Assembly (NCBI RefSeq): GCF_004341885.1
Contig: NZ_SLVX01000002.1
Span: forward strand, 62,001 to 126,000
DNA from: Shinella granuli
GTDB taxonomy: Bacteria; Pseudomonadota; Alphaproteobacteria; Rhizobiales; Rhizobiaceae
DNA: 64,000 bases
Reading direction: 5' to 3'
Shown: positions 1-8,042 of the stretch, one piece after another
How positions within the stretch are numbered: position 1 is the stretch's first letter
Layout of the letters: every line of letters starts with the position of its first letter
Program-made: the position numbers and the translations under genes
The notes under the pieces: generated by a model
What the model was told of the DNA's origin: nothing
The model's database searches: none
Seen by the model: the letters and a program-made list of their open reading frames with translations, nothing else

Positions 1-286
1 GGATGAGGTCGCCGCGGTTGACGATGATCTCGATGTCCTGCCGGGCGGCATGGAATACCTTCAGCACCGCCGGGTTCGCCATCAGGGCGAAGAAGGGGGC
101 AAGGTCGAGGCCCTTGGCGAGCGGATCGACGATCACCTCGGTCTCGGGGCCTGCGAGCTGGATCAGGCAGAGTTCCGGCCAGAAGGTGGTTTCCCGCAGG
201 AACTCCGTGTCGATGGTCAGATACTCGGAACGGGCGAGTGTCTCACAGGCTTCGGCAAGGGCTGCGGTGGTCTCGATGATCTGCAT
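1..286 (-). CDS. rnd: Ribonuclease D, N-terminal fragment (runs off the left edge)
   Basis: Translating the minus strand from the ATG at 286 gives an uninterrupted 95-residue N-terminus that leaves the window at base 1. Residues 26-45 hold the DEDD exonuclease motif I (Asp-Thr-Glu followed by [15 protein letters not shown]), and the later FHAARQDIE matches motif II of the 3'-5' exonuclease domain of RNase D. In the family this enzyme trims tRNA and other structured RNA 3' ends in the cytoplasm using two metal ions held by these acidic residues. The HRDC part lies outside the window. The gene is divergent from nothing nearby; a 335-bp repeat-bearing gap separates it from the multicopper oxidase gene. 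Confidence 0.9.
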   Translation of the reverse strand, partial: MQIIETTAALAEACETLARSEYLTIDTEFLRETTFWPELCLIQLAGPETEVIVDPLAKGLDLAPFFALMANPAVLKVFHAARQDIEIIVNRGDLI

Positions 287-405
287 GATGGCTCGGGCGG
301 ACTTTCTGGTTTTTTGATCGGGCAGCTTTAGACGGTCCACGGTTTTGCCACAATCGAAAACTTGAGCGGGAGGGATATGGCAAAGGCAGGGCACGCACTC
401 TCCTC

Positions 406-486
406 CGTCATGCTCGGGCTTGACCCGAGCATCCACGCCCCACCCGCGGCTTGGATCCTCGGGTCAAGCCCGAGGATGACGGGGGA
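406..486. repeat. Intergenic palindromic repeat, two inverted units
   Basis: Two related palindromes (GCTCGGGCTTGACCCGAGC and CCTCGGGTCAAGCCCGAGG) sit head to head, bounded by CGTCA and TGACG, in the gap between rnd and the oxidase gene. The same unit recurs at 561-592, 24964-25043 and, degenerate, near 40978-41012. It behaves like a REP/BIME-type dispersed element of rhizobial chromosomes. Function in transcription termination or mRNA stability is possible but not shown here. The rest of the 287-621 gap holds nothing else I recognise. Confidence 0.8.
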
Positions 487-560
487 GGCAAAGTTTTCTA
501 GCCCGTCAAACGGCACGGCATGCTGCACCGTTCCTTATGTTCGTCCTGTGTCTCTTCTTG

Positions 561-592
561 CGTCATCCTCGGGCTTGACCCGAGGATCCACG
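561..592. repeat. Single unit of the CTCGGGCTTGACCCGAG palindrome
   Basis: A lone copy of the unit described at 406-486 (CGTCATCCTCGGGCTTGACCCGAGGATCCA core), lying 30 bp downstream of the stop codon of the multicopper oxidase gene and oriented so that it could fold at the 3' end of that transcript. Confidence 0.7.
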
Positions 593-621
593 AGCCGCAC
601 GGCAAGACCGCGCGGCCGCCT

Positions 622-2007
622 CTAGACGACCCGCACATAGCTCGTCATGCCGGTCTTCTGGTGCTCGATGATGTGGCAATGGAACACCCAGTCGCCCGGA
701 TTGTCGGCGACGAGGGCGAGTTGTACCTTTTCGTCCGGCAGGATGAGGTAGGTGTCGGAGAAATGCGGGCGGATCGCCTGCTTGTTGGAGTTCATCGGCC
801 GGAAGACGAGGCCGTGCAGGTGGAGGGGGTGGACCTGCGGCGTCGGGTTCTCGACGTTGAAGATGTAGGTTTTGCCCGCCTTCATTTCGGCGAGCGGGGC
901 GGTCGGGTCGCCCGTGTCGTCTGCCCACGGCACCTTGTTGATGGCCCAGAAATTGTAGCCGAGCGAGCCGCAGATGCCGTCCTTCGGCCGCTCCTCCGCC
1001 GAGGCGCTGAGGATGAAGGGGATTTCTGTGGCGGCGGCAAGGTCCGGCTCGGGCAGGGGATTTCGCGCAAGCGGCGGCAGGTCGCGCGCATCGCGCTTCA
1101 GCGAGGCGCCGGTAGCGCGGAAGGTGGCGAGCGTCGCCGGCTTCGTGCCGCGCAGGTCCTTCAGCGCCGCGACGGCGCCCTCCGTGTCGGGCATGCGCAG
1201 CACGAGGTCGAGCCGCTGGCCGGGGCCGATCATCAGGTGGTCGAGCGCAAAGCGCGTCGCCGCCGGGTTGCCGTCGAGGGCGATGACCGTGGCTTCGGCG
1301 CCCTCCATCTGGAGGGCGAGGATGCGGGTGACGTCGGTTGCGGCAAGGCGCAGGCGCACGAGGCCGCCGGCCGGCGCGTCATATTGCGGCGATTGCCGCC
1401 AGTTGGCGGTGCGCACCGTGCCGAAGGTGCCGGCGCGGGCGGCGTCGCGCGGCTTGAACTGGGCGATGAACTGGCCGTCGCCGCCGAGCCGCCAGTCGCG
1501 CAGGTTGAGCACGATCTCGGCGTCGAAGACGGGATCCGCCGGGTCCTCCACGACGACGAGGCCGGCGAGGCCGCGGCCGATCTGGGTGAGCGTGTTGCAA
1601 TGGGGGTGATACCAGAAGGTGCCAGCATCGGGCGGGGTGAAGGCATAGTCGAACCCGTCGCCGCCATAGACATAGGGCTGCGTCAGGAAGGGCACGCCGT
1701 CCATCCTGTTGTCGATGCGAAGCCCGTGCCAGTGGATCGTCGTCGGCTCGTCGAGCCTGTTGTCGAGGCGCAGCGCAAAAGCCTCGCCGCGCCGCATGCG
1801 CAGCACCGGCGGGATCTCGGCGTCGCCATAGGTCATGACGCCCTTTGTCGGGCCCTTGTCGGTGATCATCGCCTCGCCGGGGCGGGCTACGAGCGTTGCC
1901 GCCGCTTCGGCCTTCGCCAGCCCGCCAAAGCGCCCCGCAAGGCCGACGCCGCCGGCATAGGCCCCGGCGACGAGTGCGCCCTTCATCAGCGTGCGGCGTG
2001 TCAGCAT
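622..2007 (-). CDS. Tat-exported multicopper oxidase (laccase-like)
   Basis: The product is 461 aa from the ATG at 2007, which follows GGAGGGACCGCC. A more upstream in-frame start would add 15 residues ahead of a textbook Tat signal (LTRRTLMKG plus a hydrophobic stretch ending near Ala35). All four copper ligand clusters are visible: HWHG near residues 92-95, WYHPH near 132-136, HPLHLHG and a final HCHIIEHQKTGM. These residues supply one type 1 and the trinuclear copper site, with Met as likely axial ligand. The family oxidises phenolics, metal ions or other electron donors in the periplasm while reducing O2 to water. Substrate cannot be told from sequence; copper tolerance (CueO-like) or general laccase roles are both possible. 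It is single in its transcription unit. Confidence 0.88.
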   Translation of the reverse strand: MLTRRTLMKGALVAGAYAGGVGLAGRFGGLAKAEAAATLVARPGEAMITDKGPTKGVMTYGDAEIPPVLRMRRGEAFALRLDNRLDEPTTIHWHGLRIDNRMDGVPFLTQPYVYGGDGFDYAFTPPDAGTFWYHPHCNTLTQIGRGLAGLVVVEDPADPVFDAEIVLNLRDWRLGGDGQFIAQFKPRDAARAGTFGTVRTANWRQSPQYDAPAGGLVRLRLAATDVTRILALQMEGAEATVIALDGNPAATRFALDHLMIGPGQRLDLVLRMPDTEGAVAALKDLRGTKPATLATFRATGASLKRDARDLPPLARNPLPEPDLAAATEIPFILSASAEERPKDGICGSLGYNFWAINKVPWADDTGDPTAPLAEMKAGKTYIFNVENPTPQVHPLHLHGLVFRPMNSNKQAIRPHFSDTYLILPDEKVQLALVADNPGDWVFHCHIIEHQKTGMTSYVRVV

Positions 2008-2092
2008 GGCGGTCCCTCCGGTGCGTCCCCTTGCTTCTAAACCTGAGCACATGGCTCAGCAATAAGCCCCGCCCGACCAGATTGCCGCAGGC

Positions 2093-3328
2093 TCACGGAT
2101 CGCCGTTGCGGTCCTTGTCGGCGAGCTTGTTGAAGAAGAAGGAGGTGCGCAGGAGGTTGCGGAAGCGGCTGCGCCGTTTCCCGGCGGGCACGGCGGGACG
2201 GGCGCTCATGCGCAGCGCCGTATAGGCCATGAAGGCGACGAGGATGACGGCGGTGTAGAGGAAAAGCGCCTGCGGGCCGAAGAACTGCAGCAGCACCGAG
2301 GCGAAGAGCGGGCCGATGATCGCCCCGCAGGACCAGAAGAACAGCATGCCGGCGGAGACCAGCGCATGTTCGCCTTCGCCCGCATGGTCGTTGGCATGGG
2401 CCGAGCAGAGCGAATAGAGCGGCATGGCGAAGGCGCCGAAGACGAAGATGCCGACGAGGTTCCTCACCTCGTCGCCGCCGGCGAAGAAGGCGAGGTAGAG
2501 CGCGGCGAGCGCCGAGCCGAGCGTGGCCACGAGGATGATCAGCCGCCGGTCGAGCCGGTCGGAATAGAGGCCGAGCGGATATTGCAGCACCACGCCGCCG
2601 ACGATGCCGGCGCTCATGAAGCTGGCGATCGCCGTTACCGAGAGGCCGATGTCATGGGCATAGATCGGCCCGAGATTGCGGAAGGCGGCATTGGTGAGGC
2701 CGACGACGATGCAGCCGACGGTCGCCAGCGGCGAGATGTTCCAGAGCTTCTTCACGTCGAAGCGGATCGCCTCCGGCACCGTCGGGCTGGAGCGGTCGGC
2801 GAGCGAGATCGGCACCAGCGACAGCGACAGCGCCATGGCGACGATGGCGAAGAGCTCGAAGCCGCCGATGCCGATGCCGGGGATGAGATACTGCGCCGCC
2901 GTGACCGAGCCGAGGTCGACGACGCGGTAGACGGAGAGGGTGCGCGCCCGGTTGGCATTGGTGACGGCGGCGTTCAGCCAGCTCTCGACGGTGGCGAACA
3001 GGCTGGCGAAGCAGATGCCGGCGACGAGCCGCATGGCGAACCAGAAGATCGGGTCGATGATCAGCACCATGGCGATCGCCGAGGCCGAGGCGATGGCCGC
3101 CATGGCGGAGAAGGTGCGGATATGCCCGATGGCGCGCAGGACCCGCGTCACATAGATGCAGCCGATGGCAAAGCCGATGGAATAGCCCGCGCCGACGAAG
3201 CCGATCACCGCGGTGGAGAACCCCTCCTGCGAGGCGCGCAGCGCGATGAACGTGCCCTGCAGCCCGTTTCCTCCGATCAGGATGCCAGCGGTGACGAGGA
3301 GGGGAATCAGGGGGCGAATCGTGGACAT
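2093..3328 (-). CDS. MFS transporter, YcaD-like
   Basis: A 411-aa, 12-helix major facilitator protein. I start it at the ATG at 3328 (MSTIRPLIPLL), because the open frame upstream is only a translation of the palindromic element at 3432-3701. The first half holds the GYSIGFAIGCIYVTRVLRAIG loop expected between helices 2 and 3, and FATVESWLNAA is typical of the YcaD/CynX-like subgroup of putative efflux or uptake carriers. The substrate is unknown. A second, clearly related MFS gene lies at 13283-14437 in this window, with the same ESWLNAA/EAWLNAA region, so the two look like paralogues. It ends about 85 bp before the oxidase gene, on the same strand; co-transcription is possible but unproven. 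Confidence 0.85.
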   Translation of the reverse strand: MSTIRPLIPLLVTAGILIGGNGLQGTFIALRASQEGFSTAVIGFVGAGYSIGFAIGCIYVTRVLRAIGHIRTFSAMAAIASASAIAMVLIIDPIFWFAMRLVAGICFASLFATVESWLNAAVTNANRARTLSVYRVVDLGSVTAAQYLIPGIGIGGFELFAIVAMALSLSLVPISLADRSSPTVPEAIRFDVKKLWNISPLATVGCIVVGLTNAAFRNLGPIYAHDIGLSVTAIASFMSAGIVGGVVLQYPLGLYSDRLDRRLIILVATLGSALAALYLAFFAGGDEVRNLVGIFVFGAFAMPLYSLCSAHANDHAGEGEHALVSAGMLFFWSCGAIIGPLFASVLLQFFGPQALFLYTAVILVAFMAYTALRMSARPAVPAGKRRSRFRNLLRTSFFFNKLADKDRNGDP

Positions 3329-3431
3329 GCGGCCACTATGGCGAAGGATTTTCCGAAAGGGAGGGGGAAAGCGGGAGGGGGGGCTAAATTGTAGGGGAGT
3401 GTGGTGGTTGCGGCGCTTCCTCCGCGGCTCT

Positions 3432-3701
3432 CCTCTGGCCTGCGCGGCGCTCCCCCACAGGGGACAGGGCCATCGCATATGGGGTTCAACGGTCCCGTTC
3501 TTCCCTTCTCCCCCGCGGGGAGAAGGTGGCCCGAAGGGTCGGATGAGGGGGTGGCTCGGATAGAGCCTTTGCGCCTTCGCCATCCCCCTCATCCGCCTGC
3601 CGGCACCTTCTCCCCGCGGGGGAGAAGGGGATGGGGGCAACGGTTTCATTCCATACGCGATGGCCCTGTCCCCTGTGGGGGAGCGCCGCGCAGGCCAGAG
3701 G
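3432..3701. repeat. 270-bp composite palindromic element with 51-bp inverted arms
   Basis: Bases 3432-3482 and 3651-3701 are reverse complements over 51 bp with one mismatch (CCTCTGGCCTGCG... outward, ...CGCATATGG inward). Between them lie two RIME-like units (CTTCTCCCCCGCGGGGAGAAGG and its partner with CCTCATCCGCCTGCCGGCACC). The element fills the gap between the receiver gene and the MFS gene. Shorter relatives with the same CGCATATGG edge occur at 8780-8868 and 13192-13252. Confidence 0.85.
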
Positions 3702-3732
3702 GGGCGCCGGATGCCATCACCGCGCCTCACGA

Positions 3733-4110
3733 CTATTCGTCGAGCAGTTCCGCCATGATGCGCAGGTGATCGGCCTGCAGGGGTTTTTCGAAATAGCTCT
3801 TCACGAAGCTGTACTGCATCGCCCGCTCGCGGTCCTTGCCGAGATGGGAGCTGGTCAGCATGGCGACGACGGGGGCGTGCACCTCGAACTCCTCGGCATA
3901 GCGGTCGAGGAACTCGAAGCCGTTCATCACGGGCATGTTGATGTCGAGGATGATGGCGTCGGGCGTCTCGCGGTGCAGGATGTCGAGCGCCTCCGAACCG
4001 TCGAACGCCTTCAGGATGCGGATCGACGGATCGTATTTGCGGATGGTGTATTCACAGATGAACTGGTCGTTCTCGTCGTCGTCGACGACCAGGATCGATT
4101 GGATATTCAT
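3733..4110 (-). CDS. Single-domain response regulator (CheY-like receiver)
   Basis: This 125-aa protein is only a receiver domain. VVDDDENDQ gives the acidic pocket, LDINMP carries the phosphoryl-accepting Asp near residue 55, and the MLTSS Thr/Ser and the FEKP Lys are in place. No output domain follows, so it should work by protein-protein contact as in Rcp1- or DivK-type regulators. The extended VDDDENDQFICEYTIRK start resembles receivers paired with phytochrome- or PAS-type kinases. Its ATG overlaps the stop of the histidine kinase gene by four bases (ATGA), so the two are translationally coupled and very probably partners. Confidence 0.88.
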   Translation of the reverse strand: MNIQSILVVDDDENDQFICEYTIRKYDPSIRILKAFDGSEALDILHRETPDAIILDINMPVMNGFEFLDRYAEEFEVHAPVVAMLTSSHLGKDRERAMQYSFVKSYFEKPLQADHLRIMAELLDE

Positions 4111-6032
4111 GCTCGGTCCCCGTCGGGCAGTTCTATGATGAACCGGCTGCCCTTATCTCTAGCTTCATAGAGCGCCGTGCCGCCGAGGGCTTCCGCGCTC
4201 TTTCTCAATATGTAGAGGCCGAGCCCGCTGCCGAAGGACCGGTTCGGGTGCAGCCGTTTGAACATCTTGAACAACAAATGGCGGCTTGCGGGCGGAACGC
4301 CCAGGCCGTTGTCTTCCACCGACAGCCGCAGCTTGCCGGCATAGCGGAAGGCGCGGATGTCGATCGCCGGCTCGGCTTCCTTCGGGTCGTGATATTTGAC
4401 CGCGTTGGAGAGCATGTTGCCGACGATGACCTGGAATTTCGACGGCTTGCTGACGATTGTCAATTCCGCCGGCACATGATTTTCGATGCGGATCCGCTTG
4501 GAATCCTCCAGATGCGACAGCGCGTCGATCGCTTCGGAAACGAGCGTCCGCAGCGCGATCGGCCGCTCCTCCTCCTCCATCAGCCGGTTGCGGGTGATGG
4601 TGATGATGTTCTGGATGAGGTGGTCGAGCCGGCGGAAATTCTGCTCCATGCGCCCCAGCGTCTGGCCGAGCGCGGTAAGCTCGCCGTCCGCCAGCATGTC
4701 CTTGGAGATGGTGAGCAGGCCGAGCGAGGAGGCGATCGGCGAGCGCAGGTCGTGCGAGGTGCGGTAGGCGAATTCCTCCAGCTCGGCATTGGCCTCGATC
4801 AGCGCCTGTTCGCTCGCCTTGCGCTCGGAAATGTCGCGCACGACGCCGCTGTAGATGACCGTGCCGTCGAGCTCCAGCTTGGCGACGGCAAGGTCGAGCG
4901 GGAAGACGGTGCCGTCCTTGCGCCGGCCCTCCACCTCGCGGCCGATGCCGATGATCTTCGCCTCGCCGCTGTGGTTGTAGTTGGAAATGTAGCGGTCGTG
5001 CTCGCTGTGATAGGGCTCCGGCATCAGCATGTTGACGTTGCGCCCCGTCATCTCCTCCGGCGAAAAGCCGAAGATGCGCCTGCAGGCGGCATTGGCCGAC
5101 AGGATGATGCCGCGGTCGTCGATGGTGATGACGCCGTCCACGGCATTGTCGATGATGGCGGTGAGCCGGGCGCGGCTTTCGGCGAGATCCGCCGCCATGC
5201 GCCGCGCGCGGCGGGACGAGACGTAGAGATGGGCGACGAGGCCGCCATAGAGCGCGCCGGAGATCAGCACCAGCGAGGAGAGCGTCGAGCGGGCGTTCGC
5301 GCCGTCCCGCGAGAAGGTGATGCCGAACGAGGCTTCGTAGCGCCCCAGCTCGTAATAGCTCATCGCGAGCAGCAGGAGGTAGGTGGCAAGGCCGAGCATG
5401 CCGGCAAGCGTCACCCGTTGATAACCGGCCGTCTCCGTCCCGGCGAAGATGAGCGCGATGCTGACCGCGACGAAACAGCTTGCGCTCTGGAAGGACATGC
5501 GCGTGAAGCGGATCCAGTCATGGGCGAAATCCAGCGCGATCGCATAGCCGATCAGGGCGGCGGCGGCGATGATGAAGGCGATGAAGCCGAGCGCCACCTG
5601 CAGCATGCCGCTCCTGCCGCTGTGCGCGCGCAGCGCCAGCGCCAGGCTGACGAGCATCAGGCAGAGCGCCGTGTTGGGAGCGATCCGCCCCGGCAGGCTG
5701 GTGCCGATGTCGACGAAGGGCCTGTGCAGCAACGTGTCGATGCCGGCATCGATGCCGAAGAGATGCTGGGACAGCGCGAGCGCGCCGTAGAGGAAGACCG
5801 GCACCGTCATCAGCGCCGGCAGGCGCTTGTGGCCGCGCGCGGCAAGGCCGAGCGCCGTGCCGATGACGACGAAGGCGAGCGCCGCATTGAACTTCATGCC
5901 GAACAGCCAGGGATGGCGCGCCGCAAGGCCGGCGGGCTCGGCCAGCCAGAGCGCCATCATGGCGAGGCCCACGGCGATGCACCAGAGGCTCGCCGCGACG
6001 TTCGCCCTTTGCCAGGACCATGCAGAAACCAA
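4107..6032 (-). CDS. Membrane PAS-sensor histidine kinase
   Basis: A 641-aa protein read from a TTG at 6032 preceded by GAAGGGGGCATTC; no in-frame ATG lies near. The first ~270 residues are a hydrophobic sensor with about seven to eight membrane helices. A PAS domain follows (roughly 285-405; AIIDNAVDGVITID ... VRDISERK), then a dimerisation/phosphoacceptor helix with SHDLRSPI and a HATPase domain (N box NAVKYHD, VEDNGLGVP, GSGLGLYIL). The PAS core is of the FixL/DctS type, but I see no obvious haem-binding His, so a ligand cannot be named. It passes phosphate to the lone receiver encoded immediately downstream. The signal sensed is unknown. Confidence 0.87.
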   Translation of the reverse strand: MVSAWSWQRANVAASLWCIAVGLAMMALWLAEPAGLAARHPWLFGMKFNAALAFVVIGTALGLAARGHKRLPALMTVPVFLYGALALSQHLFGIDAGIDTLLHRPFVDIGTSLPGRIAPNTALCLMLVSLALALRAHSGRSGMLQVALGFIAFIIAAAALIGYAIALDFAHDWIRFTRMSFQSASCFVAVSIALIFAGTETAGYQRVTLAGMLGLATYLLLLAMSYYELGRYEASFGITFSRDGANARSTLSSLVLISGALYGGLVAHLYVSSRRARRMAADLAESRARLTAIIDNAVDGVITIDDRGIILSANAACRRIFGFSPEEMTGRNVNMLMPEPYHSEHDRYISNYNHSGEAKIIGIGREVEGRRKDGTVFPLDLAVAKLELDGTVIYSGVVRDISERKASEQALIEANAELEEFAYRTSHDLRSPIASSLGLLTISKDMLADGELTALGQTLGRMEQNFRRLDHLIQNIITITRNRLMEEEERPIALRTLVSEAIDALSHLEDSKRIRIENHVPAELTIVSKPSKFQVIVGNMLSNAVKYHDPKEAEPAIDIRAFRYAGKLRLSVEDNGLGVPPASRHLLFKMFKRLHPNRSFGSGLGLYILRKSAEALGGTALYEARDKGSRFIIELPDGDRA

Positions 6033-6131
6033 GAATGCCCCCTTCGCGGTTCGACCGCCGCGCGCACTCTAGCGCGAAGGTTGAATCGCGAACAGGTGCC
6101 GTAAGGGGAGGATACGGTAAAATCCACCTTT

Positions 6132-6623
6132 TCAGGTGTCGTCGTCCCGCGTCGTGCCGCTGTCGAGCCGTCCGGTGAGGGCCTGCAGATCGGCGGTCAG
6201 GGCCTGCAGGGTCTCGATCGAGCAGCCGGTCGCCTTGCCGATCTGCAGGCGGATGCCCACCGCCTCGCGCCTCATCGCATGGCCCTTGTCGGTGAGGGTG
6301 ACGAGGACCTGCCGTTCGTCGCTCCTGTCGCGGGCGCGGTGGATGTAGCCGGCCGCCTCCAGCCGCTTGAGGAGAGGGGAGAGCGTGCCGGAATCGAGGC
6401 CCAGCGTCGTGCCGAGCCCCTTCACCGTGCGCCCGTCCTCCTCCCACAGCGTCATCAGCACGATATATTGCGGATAGGTGAGGCCGTAGGGATCGAGCAG
6501 GGGCTTGTAGGTGCGGTTCAGCGCATGGGCGGCGGAATAGACGGCGAAACAGAGCTGCTGGTCCAGCGCCAGCATGCCCGCCGGAATGTCGTCCGTCTCA
6601 GCTTCGTCACGTTTGTCGGTCAT
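6132..6623 (-). CDS. ohrR: Organic hydroperoxide sensor repressor, MarR family
   Basis: The protein is 163 aa from the ATG at 6623 (MTDKRDEAE); a TTG 18 bp upstream is less likely. It has a MarR winged-helix fold with DQQLCFAVY carrying the peroxidatic Cys25 and a second Cys near residue 130 (IGKATGCSIE). That is the two-cysteine OhrR layout in which organic peroxide forms a disulfide and releases DNA. SGTLSPLLKRLEAAGYI is the recognition helix region. It is divergent from ohr and shares with it a 114-bp intergenic region containing two 12-bp palindromes, so it should repress both genes. Called OhrR rather than generic MarR because of the Cys motif and the neighbour. Confidence 0.93.
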   Translation of the reverse strand: MTDKRDEAETDDIPAGMLALDQQLCFAVYSAAHALNRTYKPLLDPYGLTYPQYIVLMTLWEEDGRTVKGLGTTLGLDSGTLSPLLKRLEAAGYIHRARDRSDERQVLVTLTDKGHAMRREAVGIRLQIGKATGCSIETLQALTADLQALTGRLDSGTTRDDDT

Positions 6624-6648
6624 GCTGGCATTGTCGCACAAATGGCCG

Positions 6649-6682
6649 AAATTGCAATTTGCAAAATCATATTGCGCGCAAT
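6649..6682. promoter_or_regulatory. OhrR operator candidates between ohrR and ohr
   Basis: Two perfect 12-bp palindromes, AAATTGCAATTT (6649-6660) and ATTGCGCGCAAT (6671-6682), lie in an AT-rich stretch between the divergent genes. Spacing of 22 bp between equivalent positions puts them on about the same helix face. A pair of such sites in the ohr-ohrR gap is known for rhizobial OhrR, so these are the natural binding sites. Confidence 0.75.
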
Positions 6683-6737
6683 CTAATTTTGCGCTATCTA
6701 GGTTCCATCACCAACGAAACCAGGAAGGAGACAGTCC

Positions 6738-7160
6738 ATGCCCATTCTCTACAGAACCAAGGCATCCGCAACCGGCGGCCGCGCCGGCCATGGCGCAACC
6801 GAGGACGGCACCGTCGACGTCACGCTCACCGTGCCGAAGGAACTCGGCGGCGACGGCGCGGCCGGCGCCAACCCGGAAAAGCTGTTTGCCGTCGGCTATT
6901 CGGCCTGCTTCCTCGGCGCGCTGAAATTCGTCGCCGGCAAGGAGAAGGTGAAGATCCCCGATGACGCCAAGGTCACGGCGACCGTCGGCATCGGCCCGCG
7001 CGAGGATGGCGGCGGCTTCGGCCTCGAAGCCTCGCTCGAAGTCTCCGTGCCCGGCGTCGACAAGGCCGTGGTCGAGGACCTCGTCAAGAAGGCCCACGTC
7101 GTCTGCCCCTACAGCCACGCCACCCGCGGCAATCTCGACGTCAAGACCACCGTCGCCTGA
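6738..7160 (+). CDS. ohr: Organic hydroperoxide reductase Ohr
   Basis: A 140-aa OsmC/Ohr-fold protein starting 8 bp after AGGAAGGAG. The two catalytic cysteines are present: Cys57 in AVGYSACFLGAL and Cys123 in VVCPYSHATRGN, and NPEKLFA is the usual preceding motif. In the family Cys57 attacks the peroxide and the disulfide formed is reduced by dihydrolipoylated proteins. The enzyme removes organic and fatty-acid hydroperoxides in the cytoplasm. It is controlled by the divergent ohrR and followed by a strong intrinsic terminator, so it is monocistronic. Confidence 0.96.
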   Translation: MPILYRTKASATGGRAGHGATEDGTVDVTLTVPKELGGDGAAGANPEKLFAVGYSACFLGALKFVAGKEKVKIPDDAKVTATVGIGPREDGGGFGLEASLEVSVPGVDKAVVEDLVKKAHVVCPYSHATRGNLDVKTTVA

Positions 7161-7183
7161 CCGGTCCCCGCCGATCGAAAAAC

Positions 7184-7217
7184 AAGGCCGTCCGGAAAAA
7201 GCTCCGGGCGGCCTTTT
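7184..7217 (+). terminator. Rho-independent terminator of ohr
   Basis: AAGGCCGTCCGGA pairs with TCCGGGCGGCCTT around an AAAAGC loop and is followed by a short T run, about 25 bp after the ohr stop codon. Confidence 0.85.
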
Positions 7218-7315
7218 CCTGTTCCATCCGGAACAGCGCGGGGCGAGGGGATGTGAGACCTTCTGATCACCGGATGAGAGAGGCTCATCCCCAACAAGAG
7301 ATCAGGAGAGACCCC

Positions 7316-7483
7316 ATGCGCAAGATCATCGTTTCCGCCGCCATCGCCGCCGTCTCCTTTGCCGCCCCCTCGCAGGCCGGCTACTACAGCTACGGCTACA
7401 AGCCGCACTGCTTCATCAAGAAGGTCAAGGCCTACGACTACTACGGCAATGTGATCTTCAAGACGATCAAGGTCTGCAAGTAA
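7316..7483 (+). CDS. Small secreted Tyr/Lys-rich protein
   Basis: A 55-aa protein from the ATG at 7316, preceded by CAGGAGAGACCCC. Residues 1-21 (MRKIIVSAAIAAVSFAAPSQA) are a signal peptide with an AxA-type cleavage site, leaving a 34-residue basic, tyrosine-rich mature part with two cysteines (HCFIKK and the near-terminal VCK). The cysteines could pair in the periplasm. I do not recognise a family. It is followed by its own terminator at 7511, so it is a free-standing gene. The strong ribosome site, signal peptide and terminator together make it convincing despite its size. Confidence 0.7.
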   Translation: MRKIIVSAAIAAVSFAAPSQAGYYSYGYKPHCFIKKVKAYDYYGNVIFKTIKVCK

Positions 7484-7510
7484 GCGTCCCCGGCACAGAC
7501 CTTTGAGCGA

Positions 7511-7542
7511 AAGGCCCGGAGCCCCAGCCTCCGGGCCTTTTG
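7511..7542 (+). terminator. Rho-independent terminator after the small secreted protein
   Basis: AAGGCCCGGAG and CTCCGGGCCTTTT-type arms (7511-7540) form a GC-rich stem with a T tail 28 bp past the stop codon. Confidence 0.85.
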
Positions 7543-7611
7543 TCATGCGCGAGGACAGCCCGCCCCGGCTGCCCGCCAACCTCGGCCGTCCCGGCCCGAG
7601 ATGATCACCCC

Positions 7612-7639
7612 TTGTCTTAAGAAAAAGATTTGCTATATT
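7612..7639 (+). promoter_or_regulatory. Promoter of the xre-res toxin-antitoxin operon
   Basis: TTGTCT (7612-7617) and TATATT (7634-7639) separated by 16 bp form a sigma-70-like promoter 25 bp ahead of the antitoxin start. The region is unusually AT-rich for this window. The antitoxin is expected to bind here for autoregulation; I see no long palindrome. Confidence 0.55.
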
Positions 7640-7664
7640 CTTTCTCCTGAAAGGAGATCGTGCC

Positions 7665-8042
7665 ATGCAGCGCAAGCCCGTCATCAATGCCAATGCCGAA
7701 GGCGCCGTGCTCACCAAGGCGGCCGTCACGGCGGCGGAGCGGCTGGGGCTGACGGCGCGCATCCTCTCGGCGGTCATCGGGGTCTCGGAGGCGACCGTGT
7801 CGCGGCTGAAGCGGCAGGACGTGCTCCTGGAGCGCGGCACCAAGCCGTTCGAGCTGGCGGTGCTGCTCGTGCGCCTCTTCCGCTCGCTCGATGCCATCAC
7901 CGGCGGCGACGAGGGTGTCGCCCGCGCCTGGATGACGGCGGACAACAGCGTGCTCGGCGCGCGCCCCGTCGATCGCATCGTCTCCATTTCCGGCCTTGTC
8001 GATGTCCTTGCCTATCTGGACGCCCGCCGCGCTCTCGTCTGA
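7665..8042 (+). CDS. Xre/MbcA/ParS-type antitoxin of a RES toxin
   Basis: 125 aa, started at the ATG 8 bp after AAAGGAG. The N-terminal two-thirds is a helix-turn-helix of the Xre type (LGLTARILSAVIGVSEATVSRLKRQ), and the C-terminal half is the DUF2384 toxin-binding domain (AWMTADNSVLGARPVDRIVSISGLVDVLAYLDARR). Such proteins neutralise RES-domain toxins by inserting their C-terminus into the active site and repress their own operon. The RES gene begins 41 bp before this gene ends, in another frame, which is the usual coupled order. Confidence 0.92.
   Translation: MQRKPVINANAEGAVLTKAAVTAAERLGLTARILSAVIGVSEATVSRLKRQDVLLERGTKPFELAVLLVRLFRSLDAITGGDEGVARAWMTADNSVLGARPVDRIVSISGLVDVLAYLDARRALV

Noticed and set aside
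520-2040. A 506-codon plus-strand frame opposite the multicopper oxidase
   Set aside because: Arg/Glu-rich reading of the complementary strand, with no ribosome site; the copper-binding motifs are on the minus strand.
3329-3730. N-terminal extension of the first MFS protein
   Set aside because: The extension is a translation of the palindromic element; the protein begins at MSTIRPL, as the family does.
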